Below, piece by piece: positions 50,803 to 60,713 of a stretch of 64,000 bases of DNA; positions within the stretch are counted from its first letter, which is position 1, and every line of letters starts with the position of its first letter. This DNA is from Faecalicatena faecalis (lineage in GTDB: Bacteria > Bacillota > Clostridia > Lachnospirales > Lachnospiraceae). Location of the stretch: positions 45,118-109,117 of the forward strand of contig NZ_JABACJ020000016.1 in the NCBI RefSeq assembly GCF_012524165.2, written 5' to 3'. Both the position numbers and the translations under genes were made by a program. Below the pieces are notes generated by a model. The model was not told the DNA's origin and searched no databases. It saw only the letters and a program-made list of their open reading frames with translations.

Positions 50803-51951
50803 CTATTTTCCAAAAATCTCTTTTGCCTGCCTCATATTTTCTATAATTGATACGTTAAATGGGCATCTCGTTTCGCAAGCACCACACTGGATACATTCTC
50901 CTGCATAGTGACCAAGCAACTCATAATGTTCTCTGACTGTCTCTGGGACCTCTCCCTGTGCAACGGCAAGGTTCAAGAATTTCATTATAGATGCAACATC
51001 CAATTTTTTCGGACATGGTGCGCAATGACTGCAGTACATACAGTGCCCTTCCCAACTGATATTGGGGAAGTCGGCAAATGCCTCTGCATAATCTTTCTCG
51101 CTCTCGGGTGCGTCCTCATAGGAAGCACTTGTTCGAAGCTGCTCCACAGAATGTGCACCGACAAGAACAGATACAGCAGCCGGGCGGGTCAAAGCATAGT
51201 GAATACACTGATTCGGTGTCAGGGCTTTTCCTGCCGGAGACAGTGATGCATCTAATAAATCCCCGCCGCCGAATGCCTTCATTACCGTAATTCCTACTCC
51301 AAGAGCCTGACAGGTCTCATAAAGCTCCTGCCGTTGTGGATTCATATTGACCAAAGGGTTCTGGTAATTTTCTTCGTTCCATAATTCTTCCACATCTTCA
51401 CTGGCAGGTTGAAGATCATAACATGGATTAATGCTGAACATCAGTACCTCAATCAAACCACTTTTCACTGCCCTAAGTGCGACTTCAGGGTTATGGCTGC
51501 TCAGTCCAATATGGTGGATGACACCTCTTTTCTTTAATTCCAATGCATATGCCATGACCGGACCATCTAGGATTTCCTCCCAATCCTTCACAGAATCACA
51601 ATAATGAATCATACCTATGTCCAGATAATCTGTCTGAAGAAGTGACATCATCTCCTCAAAGCCTTCTCTCACTTCCTCTATTTTTCTGCTTCTTTTATAT
51701 TGACCATGTTTCCAAACAGAGCAAAGGTGGGCCTGAATGATGAATTTCTCCCGTATGCCTGTTAAAGCCTGCCCTACGCTGGACCGTAGCTTCGGATCAG
51801 AGGCATATAAATCAAAAAAGTTGATTCCCAACTCTTCTGCTGCATCAAAAAGCCTCCTCGTATTCTTATACTCATCTTCTGAAAAACCCTCACAGCCCAT
51901 TCCTATCTCACTGATTTTAAGCCCTGTATTTCCTAATTCCCGGTATTGCAT
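50803..51951 (-). CDS. Aldo/keto reductase with C-terminal 4Fe-4S domain
   Basis: 382 residues from ATG 51951, with GGGAGGTAGGTCAA upstream. The AKR barrel has MQYRELGNTGLKISEIGMG, catalytic Asp/Tyr in INFFDLYASD, and IHHIGLSSHN. The C-terminus has two Cys clusters, CMYCSHCAPCPKK and CIQCGACETRCPFN, for ferredoxin-type Fe-S centres. Such proteins reduce aldehydes or ketones in anaerobes using Fe-S electron transfer. Its promoter looks MerR-controlled. Confidence 0.93.
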   Translation of the reverse strand: MQYRELGNTGLKISEIGMGCEGFSEDEYKNTRRLFDAAEELGINFFDLYASDPKLRSSVGQALTGIREKFIIQAHLCSVWKHGQYKRSRKIEEVREGFEEMMSLLQTDYLDIGMIHYCDSVKDWEEILDGPVMAYALELKKRGVIHHIGLSSHNPEVALRAVKSGLIEVLMFSINPCYDLQPASEDVEELWNEENYQNPLVNMNPQRQELYETCQALGVGITVMKAFGGGDLLDASLSPAGKALTPNQCIHYALTRPAAVSVLVGAHSVEQLRTSASYEDAPESEKDYAEAFADFPNISWEGHCMYCSHCAPCPKKLDVASIMKFLNLAVAQGEVPETVREHYELLGHYAGECIQCGACETRCPFNVSIIENMRQAKEIFGK

Positions 51952-52059
51952 TTGACCTACCTCCCTATTTTTCAATTCCTGTTCTTACTGACGCATTGTT
52001 TTACTGACACCTTGTTGTCTTCCAATTTCATACCCTGATTTTACATTACTACTATTATC

Positions 52060-52090
52060 ATAGTACTCCTTGGTAGTTCCTACAAGTCAA
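52060..52090 (-). promoter_or_regulatory. MerR-type promoter of the aldo/keto reductase gene
   Basis: Minus strand: -35 TTGACT (52085-52090), 19-base spacer containing the imperfect dyad CTTGTAG-GAA-CTACCAAG, -10 TACTAT (52060-52065). The long spacer with a central dyad is MerR-like, resembling aldehyde-responsive AdhR sites. No MerR gene is adjacent. Confidence 0.6.
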
Positions 52091-52151
52091 TGTTTTTTAT
52101 CCTGTCAAAAAATAGGGTGGCGGATAGGATGTGTCTTAACAAGCAGCTCTT

Positions 52152-53327
52152 CTACTTCATACTTTCCTGAAAGATTTCAAGTATATCATCTTGATTCAAT
52201 ACTTTATATCCTCCATCCATAACCAGTGTCGCTTTTACCAGTCCCTCTAACATATCTTCCGTCACGCCCAGCTCTTTGATGCTCATGACTACCCCAATCT
52301 CCTTCATCCATGCTTCCATCGCAGCTAGACCAGCTTCCGCGATTTCTTTATCACTTTTTCCAGCCGGATTTATGTTCCACACATTTTCTGCGAATCTTTT
52401 GAACTTCGCAAGTCCGTATGGCATAATATGACGATAATAGGGCAATGAAACTGCAGAAAGTGTCATGCCGTGTGTTGCATCGGTATAGGCTCCCACAGCC
52501 TGGCCCAGCATGTGCACCATCCAGTCCGTCGATTTTCCCATTGCTACCAGGGTGTTCAGCGCCCAGGTCGCAGTCCACATAATATTACTCCTTGCCTCAT
52601 AATCCTGTGGGTTGAGGATCGCGATCCGGGAACTGTGAATCAAAGACCGCATCAGACCTTCCATAATGTAATCGGATGTCGTATCATCTTCTCCCGAAAA
52701 ATACTGCTCTGTAATGTGGTTCATAATATCGTAGAATCCAGCCACCATCTGATATTCCGGCAGAGTATATGTGAATACTGGATTCAGTATTGAAAATTTT
52801 GGAAATACATTACCACCAAAGACATGACCGATCTTCAGCCTGCTCTCGTGGTTGGTGATGACTGCGCCGCCATTCATCTCTGAACCAGTCCCCACCATTG
52901 TAAGAACGCAGCCGACAGGGATGATTTTTGTATCTGTATCAACATCTTCGAATTTCAGATAATATTTTTCCCACGGATCTTCCTTACAGTGTGCAGAGAT
53001 AGATACGGCCTTTGCATAGTCACAGCAGGAGCCGCCGCCCACTGCCAAAATTAAATCCACATTTCCCTCTTTTGCAAGTTTTGCGCCCTCATATAATTTC
53101 TCTACCGTCGGGTTCGGCATGACACCGCCGTCCTCAATAATCTCTTTTCCGTTGGCTTTTAAAATTTCTACAACTTTATCATAGATGCCATTCCTTTTGA
53201 TGGAACCCCCTCCATATACGAGCTGAACATTCTTTCCATATTTGGGGAGCTCCTCATTGAGATAACTCAACGAATCCTCTCCAAAATACAGTTTTGTAGG
53301 GTTTGAAAACACAAAATTTCCTAACAT
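52152..53327 (-). CDS. Iron-containing alcohol dehydrogenase (butanol-dehydrogenase-like)
   Basis: 391 residues. NAD(P)-binding motif GGGSIKRNGIYD and AVGGGSCCDYAKAVS in the N-terminal domain. Metal ligands are visible as DIMNHITEQYF (Asp, His) and VHMLGQAVGAYTDATHGM (two His), the type III Fe-ADH arrangement of BdhA/YqhD. It interconverts aldehydes and alcohols. It has its own promoter with a long leader. Confidence 0.94.
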   Translation of the reverse strand: MLGNFVFSNPTKLYFGEDSLSYLNEELPKYGKNVQLVYGGGSIKRNGIYDKVVEILKANGKEIIEDGGVMPNPTVEKLYEGAKLAKEGNVDLILAVGGGSCCDYAKAVSISAHCKEDPWEKYYLKFEDVDTDTKIIPVGCVLTMVGTGSEMNGGAVITNHESRLKIGHVFGGNVFPKFSILNPVFTYTLPEYQMVAGFYDIMNHITEQYFSGEDDTTSDYIMEGLMRSLIHSSRIAILNPQDYEARSNIMWTATWALNTLVAMGKSTDWMVHMLGQAVGAYTDATHGMTLSAVSLPYYRHIMPYGLAKFKRFAENVWNINPAGKSDKEIAEAGLAAMEAWMKEIGVVMSIKELGVTEDMLEGLVKATLVMDGGYKVLNQDDILEIFQESMK

Positions 53328-53494
53328 ACTTTATATCTCCTTTCTAATCATATCAAACTTTTTTTAATTTGGCAGACAATGTAATCCAGATAGGAAATCC
53401 TCGGTCCTGCATCTTCCAGATTTTAGATGATTGCTTTACGGGAAGTGGACTCTAACATGGATTGATATTCCTTCCTTTATTGTTCTTTGGATAT

Positions 53495-53524
53495 AGTATA
53501 ATCTTCTATAGTAAAAATAGCCAA
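53495..53524 (-). promoter_or_regulatory. Promoter of the alcohol dehydrogenase gene
   Basis: Minus strand: -35 TTGGCT (53519-53524), 18-base spacer, -10 TATACT (53495-53500), giving an untranslated leader of about 160 bases. CTATAG occurs in the spacer and again about 40 bases upstream, a possible regulator site. The rest of 53328-53597 shows no gene. Confidence 0.55.
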
Positions 53525-53597
53525 TACTTATATTATATTATTATCTATAGTTAAAACCTATTCTATTTCTTGATATATTAATGGGAATAGTGATACA

Positions 53598-56075
53598 TTA
53601 TTCCACCGTCTCAATAGACTCCACAATACTCATTTTAGAAATAGACCGAAGCGGCACAGCCGTTGCCATCAAGCAGGCCGCAACCGAAAGGAACGCTGCC
53701 TCTATGATTGGAATATAAGGCACAGCCACCAACTGTAAGGTATCCGAAGCACCCGCATTTACAAAAATGGTGCAGATATAGCCTATTCCCCCGCCGATAA
53801 CTGACGCAAAAATCCCGTAATACGCCCCCTCCCAGAGAAATGTTTTGTAAAGGCTTACTCTACTCATGCCGATGGCCCGCTGCATCCCGATTTCCGATAC
53901 CCGAGTATGGATGTTGCTGTAAACGGTGTTAATAATGTTCAGAATTCCAATCAGACCAATCAGGATAATCAGCCCCCAGCAGAGCATATGAATCTGTTCA
54001 AAGCTTTCTGCAAGCTGTGCATCACTTAAGAGATAGGAAAGCCAGTGACTGCCCGGATTGGAATCACACCATCCTTCCAGCCACGCTTCAAACTGATCTC
54101 TGTCGGCATCCTGATTAAGAACGGGATATACCTCGCAATACAGTTTCTCTCCTGTCAGTCTTTCATATGTCTCATCGCTCACTATGACCTGTACACCATT
54201 TACGAAGCCATCATTATTAATTGTAACAGGATTTGAGGCAATTCCTGCCACGATCAATTCCACACCATTTACGCGGATAACGTCTCCTTTTTTCAGGATT
54301 GTATGTTCGGCAGTCTCTCCTTGATAAGAAATCGCAATCGGATTTTTAATAATGCACGCCTTTCCTGAGAGCAGTTGACGGATATCCTCCTTTGTCAAGT
54401 CCTCAGCCCTTAAAGCTAACTGCGCATCGTCAAGCCCTGCTATGCTAAGTATCTCCCCGGGCTTTAAGGCAAAATCAAGCTCCGCCGGAACCTTGCCTGA
54501 TTCATCCTGCATATAGACCGACAGCTTTGTCGTGAACAGCTCTTCTACTGCCTCATTATTCCGAATCTCTTTCACACTTTCCGGCTGGATTCCTGACGTT
54601 TCATTCGTCACCGCATAATCGCCCAGATGCATCTCTTTCACACTGCTGCTGGTATCGAGCAGTGCAGTAAAGCTTTGCAGTGCAACAAAAACAGTGATGC
54701 TCATGACAAGGGAAAGGATCGTAATCACGGTCCTGCCCCGTCCTCGTTTTAAATTTAGCCTTGCATAATAGGCTTCAAAACTGCGGATTCTCCGTCTTTT
54801 TCGTATATGGCGTTTTACCTTCACTGCCGATCCGGACATGGCAATCGTCGGTGATACCCGGGACGCATATCGTGCCACAGGAAATGCTGCAAGTATCGCG
54901 AATCCCAAAGTGACCGCAGCACTTACGAGGAGATAAACTGCATTCCCGCTTCCGGCCATGCGGATTGCTGCATTTAATTCACTGGAACTGTCTGCCATAA
55001 ACAAATCAGGATTGAGGAACCCTGTTGCCGCAGTCAGTATCCCCTTTGCAGAAAGTACACCAAGAAATAGCCCAATAGGGATTCCGATTCCACAAAGCAA
55101 AAGGAGCTGCAGTGCAACAATCCGGTAGATCTGCCCTCTCTCGCCGCCGATTGCACGAAGAGTTCCATATTCCCGGATTCGCTTTGTAACTGCAATTTTC
55201 AAAATATTATAGATGACCAGCCCTGCCGCTATCAGAACCAGAATTCCCACCAGAATACAGGCCACCGCCATGAAGGAAAATCCATTTCCAGAATCAGAGG
55301 CATCCTTTTCCCTGTAGGAAATTCCAAGTGCATCCAGAAGAATCCAGTTATACTGAATACAGTTTTCGTTTATGTGAAGTGTCCCGGCAAGGTCATCGAC
55401 CGTCTCCTGGAAGTGTCTGATATCCTGTACTTTAAAAGCTGTAGAATAGAGCCGGTACTGATCCGGCAAAACCCTTTCTGCACTCCCCGCACCCGCAACT
55501 GCCATAACTGTTCCTGTCGCATAGCCGGCATAATTGGCTTCTAAGATGCCGGAAACTGTAAATTGGGCGGAATAATCATAAGAATCCGATCCGTCCAGCC
55601 GCGAGAATGCGAGGTTGAGTGAAATAGTACTTCCCACCTTTATCTCTTCGGAGAAATACTTGAGCACATCTTCGGGAAGTGCAATTTCACTTGGTGCAGC
55701 GGGCAGATGTCCTTCTTTTAATTTACCAATCAAAGGGTATTGATCCAATGCAGTGTCTAAATACTCATGTACTAACATGGTCAGTCCGCTGTTTTCCAGC
55801 CTCTGGATTCCAAGATTGATATAACTGCCTGCATCTATGACTCTGGAATCGGACGACAGGCTCTCCATCTGTTCCTTTCTTAACTCATGAAATGTAACAT
55901 GACGGTCTCCGTTCAAAGACGAAGCCTGATTCACTCTCATGTTCTGAAGAATTCCAAGGGACTGGCCCACCGCGGCTGACATCACGCTGGAAAGAATCAC
56001 AGCCAGCAGAATCAGAGCTGCCATCACCTTCTGCGCTTTTAACTCTTTTATGGCAAGTGCTAGATAGGACTTCAT
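53598..56075 (-). CDS. Large FtsX-type ABC permease
   Basis: 825 residues. N-terminal helix, a MacB-type extracytoplasmic domain (about 45-265), helices with [25 protein letters not shown], a second extracytoplasmic region (about 480-690) and last helices with [27 protein letters not shown]. It overlaps its ATPase by four bases (ATGA). A peptide-antibiotic or envelope-stress exporter by family. Confidence 0.93.
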   Translation of the reverse strand: MKSYLALAIKELKAQKVMAALILLAVILSSVMSAAVGQSLGILQNMRVNQASSLNGDRHVTFHELRKEQMESLSSDSRVIDAGSYINLGIQRLENSGLTMLVHEYLDTALDQYPLIGKLKEGHLPAAPSEIALPEDVLKYFSEEIKVGSTISLNLAFSRLDGSDSYDYSAQFTVSGILEANYAGYATGTVMAVAGAGSAERVLPDQYRLYSTAFKVQDIRHFQETVDDLAGTLHINENCIQYNWILLDALGISYREKDASDSGNGFSFMAVACILVGILVLIAAGLVIYNILKIAVTKRIREYGTLRAIGGERGQIYRIVALQLLLLCGIGIPIGLFLGVLSAKGILTAATGFLNPDLFMADSSSELNAAIRMAGSGNAVYLLVSAAVTLGFAILAAFPVARYASRVSPTIAMSGSAVKVKRHIRKRRRIRSFEAYYARLNLKRGRGRTVITILSLVMSITVFVALQSFTALLDTSSSVKEMHLGDYAVTNETSGIQPESVKEIRNNEAVEELFTTKLSVYMQDESGKVPAELDFALKPGEILSIAGLDDAQLALRAEDLTKEDIRQLLSGKACIIKNPIAISYQGETAEHTILKKGDVIRVNGVELIVAGIASNPVTINNDGFVNGVQVIVSDETYERLTGEKLYCEVYPVLNQDADRDQFEAWLEGWCDSNPGSHWLSYLLSDAQLAESFEQIHMLCWGLIILIGLIGILNIINTVYSNIHTRVSEIGMQRAIGMSRVSLYKTFLWEGAYYGIFASVIGGGIGYICTIFVNAGASDTLQLVAVPYIPIIEAAFLSVAACLMATAVPLRSISKMSIVESIETVE

Positions 56076-56746
56076 GATCTATTCACCTCCGCAAGTACTC
56101 CGTCCGTCATCGTAAACTGGCGGTCTGCCATTCTGGCAATTCGGGAATCATGTGTGATTACAACAAGCGTCTTATTCATCTTCTTTTGGATGTCACACAG
56201 CATCTGCATGACCTCACTGCCGCTTTTACTGTCCAGGTTCCCTGTCGGTTCATCGGCACAGATGATGTCCGGCATTGCAATCAATGCCCGGGCAATTGCG
56301 ACCCGCTGCTGCTGTCCGCCGGATAATTCATGGGGCAGGTGTGAAAGCCGGTCTTTAAGTCCCAGGAAATCCGCCAGTTCTCTTAAATACTCCTCATCCG
56401 CCTGTTTCCTGTCCAGCAATAGCGGCATCATGATATTTTCACGAGCTGTCAGAACGGGAAGCAGATTGAACTGTTGAAAAATAAACCCAATCTTCCTACG
56501 GCGAAATGCCGACAGCATCTTATCACTTCCCTTGTGAATATCGGTTTCATCGTACAAAACACTGCCTTGGGTCGGCTGATCCAGCCCACTGATGATGTGT
56601 AGCAATGTACTTTTCCCACTCCCGGACGGACCGGATATGGAGATAAAGTCTCCCTGGTGGATGGTCATAAAAGCCTGGTCAAGCGCGACCACCCTGTTCT
56701 CTTTTTCCCCATAGATCTTCGAAATACCATTTACATAAATATTCAT
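56072..56746 (-). CDS. ABC ATPase of MacB/FtsX-type transporter
   Basis: 224 residues. Walker [11 protein letters not shown]-loop [12 protein letters not shown], signature [14 protein letters not shown], Walker [15 protein letters not shown] and H-loop [13 protein letters not shown]. Its ribosome site AAGGAG lies inside the 3' arm of a terminator-like hairpin, 11 bases before ATG. Coupled by ATGA to the permease. Confidence 0.94.
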   Translation of the reverse strand: MNIYVNGISKIYGEKENRVVALDQAFMTIHQGDFISISGPSGSGKSTLLHIISGLDQPTQGSVLYDETDIHKGSDKMLSAFRRRKIGFIFQQFNLLPVLTARENIMMPLLLDRKQADEEYLRELADFLGLKDRLSHLPHELSGGQQQRVAIARALIAMPDIICADEPTGNLDSKSGSEVMQMLCDIQKKMNKTLVVITHDSRIARMADRQFTMTDGVLAEVNRS

Positions 56747-56785
56747 AAAAAAACACTCTCCTTTTTCAGTTGTTAAGGAGAGTGT
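56747..56785 (-). terminator. Terminator-like hairpin containing the ATPase ribosome site
   Basis: Minus strand: ACACTCTCCTT (56775-56785) pairs with AAGGAGAGTGT (56753-56763), 11 perfect bases with an 11-base loop, then a run of T reaching the start codon. The 3' arm is the ribosome site of the ATPase. It could both stop read-through from the kinase genes and hide the site. Confidence 0.78.
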
Positions 56786-56815
56786 AAAAAAGAATTCTCA
56801 AAAATCGCTCAAGAT

Positions 56816-57949
56816 TTACTCTGTTTTTATCATTGCTTTCGCTTCTGCCCCCGTCGGAGTGTTATAGATTTCCAGATGACCTCCATGCTTCTGGCATAAT
56901 AGACTGGAGATATACAGTCCCATCCCAAAATGCCCCGCCTCTTCACTGCCCTTTTGAAAGGGAAGAATACCGTTCCTTATTAGAGATAATGGAAACCCTG
57001 CACCATCATCTCTCACAGTTATCTCTAAGTACGTATCTTTCACATTGCATGTGATCCGAATCGTCTGTTCTGCAAACCGCAAGGCATTGGACACTAAATT
57101 TCCCACGATCTGCATCAGAATAGATGGATCTACAGACAGAATCTGCACCACCTCCGCTGCTTCAAAATAAATCTGTTTCTCGCTGTCCGAACCAATAAGC
57201 CGAACTGCGTCTTCAAGTTCTAAAGTCAATTGATTCCACTCTATCTTTTTTAGATTGAGAGAGATCTGTTCCAACCGCTGGACACTGCTCATTGTCTCCA
57301 CATATTCCTCGATTCTGTCAGTATATTCCTCTATCCGCACCAGATTCTCCACAATCTGTTCCGGCTTCGCCTTTTCATTTTTCATGCCCTGACGCACCAA
57401 CTTGACAGAACCCTTTAAAACGGTAATAGGATTGCGCAGCTCATGGGAAAAGGCGGCATTCAGCCGTTTCTGTTCTTCTGACTGTTTCCAGAGCCTTCTG
57501 TTATTTTCAAGCAGAGTCTGACGCATCGTCTCAAAAGCAGTGCAGAGCCTGCCCAGTTCATCATCTGACTTTGCCTCTATTGTAAAATCCAGATCATTTG
57601 CAATAATACAATTTGCACCATCTGCCAGCATAGCAACGGATTCTTTCAGTTTGACGCGATAAAACAATACAGCCGTCATAAATGAGGACCCCACAAAAAT
57701 CAGGACCGGCAAGCCGATCTGCAGGACTTCCAAAAGCCTGACCGTAAGCAGCCCCTCTTCTGTCGGAGCAGGCAGAACGGAAATCTGTCCCGTCCCATTT
57801 TCAATAATAACTCCCTGCGGTGCAACGGTCGATTTTAATTCAATACAGGTCATAATTACCAGGATGGAAAGTACCGCCGCACAAAAAACACTGATACAAG
57901 TCAACATAAACAGGGACTTTTTCAAACTCATCCGTCTTATCCAACCCAT
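56816..57949 (-). CDS. Sensor histidine kinase with HAMP
   Basis: 377 residues. Two membrane helices (about 12-34 and 78-98) flank a short extracytoplasmic loop of about 40 residues, then HAMP (100-155), HisKA AAFSHELRNPITVLKGSVK (His169) and HATPase with IVGNLVSNALRFA, RDDGAGFPLS and HFGMGLYISSLL. It overlaps the regulator by 13 bases. Confidence 0.93.
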   Translation of the reverse strand: MGWIRRMSLKKSLFMLTCISVFCAAVLSILVIMTCIELKSTVAPQGVIIENGTGQISVLPAPTEEGLLTVRLLEVLQIGLPVLIFVGSSFMTAVLFYRVKLKESVAMLADGANCIIANDLDFTIEAKSDDELGRLCTAFETMRQTLLENNRRLWKQSEEQKRLNAAFSHELRNPITVLKGSVKLVRQGMKNEKAKPEQIVENLVRIEEYTDRIEEYVETMSSVQRLEQISLNLKKIEWNQLTLELEDAVRLIGSDSEKQIYFEAAEVVQILSVDPSILMQIVGNLVSNALRFAEQTIRITCNVKDTYLEITVRDDGAGFPLSLIRNGILPFQKGSEEAGHFGMGLYISSLLCQKHGGHLEIYNTPTGAEAKAMIKTE

Positions 57950-58611
57950 TTATAGCCCACCCCCCAGACCGTATCTATATAACTGTGAAGTGTCACAGCC
58001 GCGAATTTGCTCCGTATTTTCCTTATATGCTCCATAATCGTATCACTGCTGCCGTCTCCTTCCAGCCCCCACACACTCTCATAGATCCTTTCGCGTTCAA
58101 ACACCTGTCCCGGATTTTCAGAAAGCAGCTCAACGATATCAAACTCCTTTCGGGATAGAGATACCTTTGTCTGATAGATCGTGACCTCTCTTTTCGAATA
58201 GTCGATCACCATATCCGTAAAAAAATTCAAAAGGCTCTCTTCCTGCCTCCGGTTCTCTCGGCGTAAGTGGGCTGCAACCCGCGCGCCCAGTTCGTCTATA
58301 TCAAAGGGCTTTACAATATAATCATCAGCTCCCACATGGAATCCTTTGATCTTGTCCGCAGTCTCACCCCGTGCCGTCAGAAACAGGATTGGACAGGAAA
58401 TGTGTTCCCTGATCTTTTCACAGACCGTAAAACCATCCAATCCCTTCATATTAATATCCAGAAGCACAAGATCTGGGTGAGTGGAAACCTTCTGTAAGGC
58501 CTCCTCACCATTCAGGGCAGTGTACACCTGATAATCAGACATTTCGAAATAGCTTCTTAGCATATCGACGATGCCCTTTTCGTCGTCCACCACCAGGATT
58601 TTCTCGTTCAT
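57937..58611 (-). CDS. OmpR-family response regulator
   Basis: 224 residues from ATG 58611 (MNEKILVVDDEKG), chosen for GGAGGTGACGAT upstream; a longer frame would run into the DUF3781 gene. Asp52 in LVLLDINMKGLDGF, switch LTARGETADK, DDYIVKPFDI, and winged helix LSRKEFDIVELLSENPGQVF with DTIMEHIRKIRSKF. Confidence 0.94.
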   Translation of the reverse strand: MNEKILVVDDEKGIVDMLRSYFEMSDYQVYTALNGEEALQKVSTHPDLVLLDINMKGLDGFTVCEKIREHISCPILFLTARGETADKIKGFHVGADDYIVKPFDIDELGARVAAHLRRENRRQEESLLNFFTDMVIDYSKREVTIYQTKVSLSRKEFDIVELLSENPGQVFERERIYESVWGLEGDGSSDTIMEHIRKIRSKFAAVTLHSYIDTVWGVGYKWVG

Positions 58612-58672
58612 ATCGTCACCTCCGAATATATCGTAAACCTTAAATCTCAAGATTTTCTCAAGGATGATGTTT

Positions 58673-58924
58673 TCATTGCTTTTCCTTATGTGCTGTAATG
58701 ATCGTATAACTATATGCATTTACTGTTAAGATACAGTGGTCTATATTCACGTACCAATTTTTCCCATTCCGTGTAATAGTGGCATTAGCAGAATTGATTT
58801 TAGTTTGACACCAACAGACCACGTCATCGGTATCTAAAGACAAATTCCTTTTAATACGTTCTACGCCTAGTTCGGTTGTATGTAATTTATCTATATTTTC
58901 TAGTAATTCATGCTCCGCTTTCAT
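58673..58924 (-). CDS. DUF3781 family protein
   Basis: 83 residues from ATG 58924 (MKAEHELLENIDKLHTTELGVERIKRNLSL), with AGGAAGGGG upstream; the longer frame overlaps the DJ-1 gene and lacks a site. The DUF3781 pattern continues as VVCWCQTKINSANATITRNGKNWYVNIDHCILTVNAYSYTIITAHK. Small soluble protein of unknown function, often found beside acquired genes. It follows the DJ-1-like gene by 31 bases. Confidence 0.85.
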   Translation of the reverse strand: MKAEHELLENIDKLHTTELGVERIKRNLSLDTDDVVCWCQTKINSANATITRNGKNWYVNIDHCILTVNAYSYTIITAHKEKQ

Positions 58925-58955
58925 GATACGATTAGCCCCTTCCTTTTGAAAATAC

Positions 58956-59573
58956 TCAATTATTCCACTCTGTCGCCTCCTTAGGCATAGGGGCTTCATA
59001 ATATCCAAACTTATGGAAATTATACCACTCCATAATCTTAGCTTCTGGCGCAGCTTTCAGGGCCAGAAGTACCTCTTTGGCAAATTCTAAAGCGGCCGTA
59101 CCGTTTGCTGTAATAATATTTCGGTCGCTTACCGCCTGCTGCATCCTGTATAGATGCTCTCCTGTATACCTCTCTCCTGCCCACTGCTTCAGATTATCCA
59201 AATCATTACTTGTATGGCTCACATCGTTTAACACGCCGGCTGTTCCGAGAAATCCTGAAGCATCACAGATACCACCCAATATTTTTTTCTCTGCAAGGCA
59301 TTTCCTTACCAGAGGTTTGATTTGTGCTGCTTCCTCATTTCTCCATGACATACCTCCAACTAAAATGAGTGCTTCATAGTCGGATGGGAGGTCATGGATA
59401 CTGTAATCAGGCATTACACAAAGTCCACCGATAGATGTGACCATGTCTGTTGTCAGAGACACTGTCTTAACCTCATACTGCCCGTTTCCCAACATATAGA
59501 GAGCCGATGACAGATATGCCGCCTCCCAATCCGCAAACTGCTCTAATAATATAAATAAAACTTGTTTTTTCAT
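58956..59573 (-). CDS. DJ-1/PfpI-family protein (type 1 glutamine amidotransferase-like)
   Basis: 205 residues from ATG 59573; AGGAAGAAAAGTG precedes it. Flavodoxin-like fold with the nucleophile Cys in GGICDASGFLGTAGVL and an acidic YEALILVGGMSW. Length is normal. Roles in the family range from glyoxalase or deglycase activity to chaperone or amidohydrolase; none can be fixed here. Same strand as the cassette-like genes, but its own 3' end lacks their junction. Confidence 0.88.
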   Translation of the reverse strand: MKKQVLFILLEQFADWEAAYLSSALYMLGNGQYEVKTVSLTTDMVTSIGGLCVMPDYSIHDLPSDYEALILVGGMSWRNEEAAQIKPLVRKCLAEKKILGGICDASGFLGTAGVLNDVSHTSNDLDNLKQWAGERYTGEHLYRMQQAVSDRNIITANGTAALEFAKEVLLALKAAPEAKIMEWYNFHKFGYYEAPMPKEATEWNN

Positions 59574-59617
59574 CACTTTTCTTCCTTTCTGTCTCCACTC
59601 ATCTCTATTTTGATTTT

Positions 59618-60187
59618 TTATAAGGCTGAAAGATCTGATCGTTCATAGCGATTATGCCCCGGCAATTGCTTTTTGTATTTCCAACACCTTATTGCTTCCT
59701 CCAAAGGTCTCCCCTTATTATCGGCAAAAAAATCCCGGATATAGGTGTTGTACTCAAATTGTCTGTCAATTTTCAATTTTCCTTTTTTCTTATCTTCAAG
59801 AATCTGATAATAGGCACTGATTGCTTCCTTATAGGTCTTTCCGGAATTACCTTTTAGCCATTTTTGAAAAGCTACATTAAAAGAAAAACTGTTTCCAATA
59901 TGCTCTTTGAAAAAGGCTCTATGACGTTCAGAACAGACAAAATCAGCTTCTATTTCAGTATCTTCGGTAATTGAAGAAATAATTGCAGCCTTTTTCTTTC
60001 CTGCCCCGGCAGATAATATTCTGCCCGTTTCGAGAAAATAAGCAATCCGATCCGCTATTTCTAATTTTCCCCCAGAGACAGGCAAGCCATTTTTTCTGCA
60101 AAAATCTATCAATTCCTCTTTCAGATAATAAAAATCTCGAAATGTTTTGCTGTCTAAATGTTTATCTAAGACTGGTCTTTCAATCAT
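59618..60187 (-). CDS. SAP-domain / DUF6434-like protein
   Basis: 189 residues; ATG 60187 chosen, though ATG 60193 with GAGGG five bases ahead is also possible. N-terminal SAP-like helix-extended-helix (LKEELIDFCRKNGLPVSGGKLEIADRIAYFLETG), then the DUF6434-type region FFKEHIGNSFSFNVAFQKWLKGNSGKTYKEAISAYYQI and FFADNKGRPLEEAIRCWKYKK. Possibly nucleic-acid binding. It is the last gene of the cassette-like row; its 3' flank has no junction repeat. Confidence 0.75.
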   Translation of the reverse strand: MIERPVLDKHLDSKTFRDFYYLKEELIDFCRKNGLPVSGGKLEIADRIAYFLETGRILSAGAGKKKAAIISSITEDTEIEADFVCSERHRAFFKEHIGNSFSFNVAFQKWLKGNSGKTYKEAISAYYQILEDKKKGKLKIDRQFEYNTYIRDFFADNKGRPLEEAIRCWKYKKQLPGHNRYERSDLSAL

Positions 60188-60199
60188 TTGCATTCCCGC

Positions 60200-60239
60200 C
60201 CTCAAGCTCTAACTTTTGCCACGTTCATTAAACTGGGAT
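60200..60239 (-). repeat. Cassette-like junction A (after first glyoxalase gene)
   Basis: Minus strand begins ATCCCAGTTT one base after the TAA of the glyoxalase gene, and stays similar to junction B through GTGGCAAAAGTTAGAGCTTGAGG to the ribosome site of the next gene. Confidence 0.7.
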
Positions 60240-60240
60240 T

Positions 60241-60705
60241 TTATTTATTATCAAGACAAGATACAACAAAATCAATCGGTACGTCCATTCTGGTCGCTGT
60301 TTCCTCTGCTGACAAACCTTGTTCAACAAAGCGAAGAACAACCGCATCTAACTTTTCTCCAACTTCAACAATGTGCTTGTCAGGGTCATAAAATCGAACC
60401 ACTCGCTGCCCCCAGCGATGTTCAAACAATTCGTGAACATAACTTATATTAAAAGATTTCAGATGATTGCAAAAAGCGTCCATATCATCTTCCTCAAAAT
60501 AAAGTTCGCCTGCGTTGTTGGGTAAAACAACTTTATCCGTTCTGATAAAGGACTTCCATGTATCAAGCGTTTGCAAGACAACTCCGCCATCCAATGTAAC
60601 ATTTGCGCCAAAGTCGGCAACTACATTAAGCCCTAAAACATCGTGATAAAATTGTTTGCTCTTTTCCATATCCTTTACAGCTATCAATGTGCTTGTATAT
60701 TTCAT
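60241..60705 (-). CDS. Glyoxalase/VOC-superfamily protein (paralogue 1)
   Basis: 154 residues from ATG 60705 with GAGGAGACGAAT upstream. Two VOC half-modules: MKYTSTLIAVKDMEKSKQFYHDVLGLNVVADFG and the C-terminal HRWGQRVVRFYDPDKHIVEVGEKL. The Glu near the end (IVEVGE) and His in YVHELFEHRWG could be metal ligands. A helical tail SAEETATRMDVPIDFVVSCL follows. Bleomycin/fosfomycin-type resistance or glyoxalase activity is possible but unproven. It is clearly homologous to its neighbour. Confidence 0.87.
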   Translation of the reverse strand: MKYTSTLIAVKDMEKSKQFYHDVLGLNVVADFGANVTLDGGVVLQTLDTWKSFIRTDKVVLPNNAGELYFEEDDMDAFCNHLKSFNISYVHELFEHRWGQRVVRFYDPDKHIVEVGEKLDAVVLRFVEQGLSAEETATRMDVPIDFVVSCLDNK

Positions 60706-60713
60706 ATTCGTCT

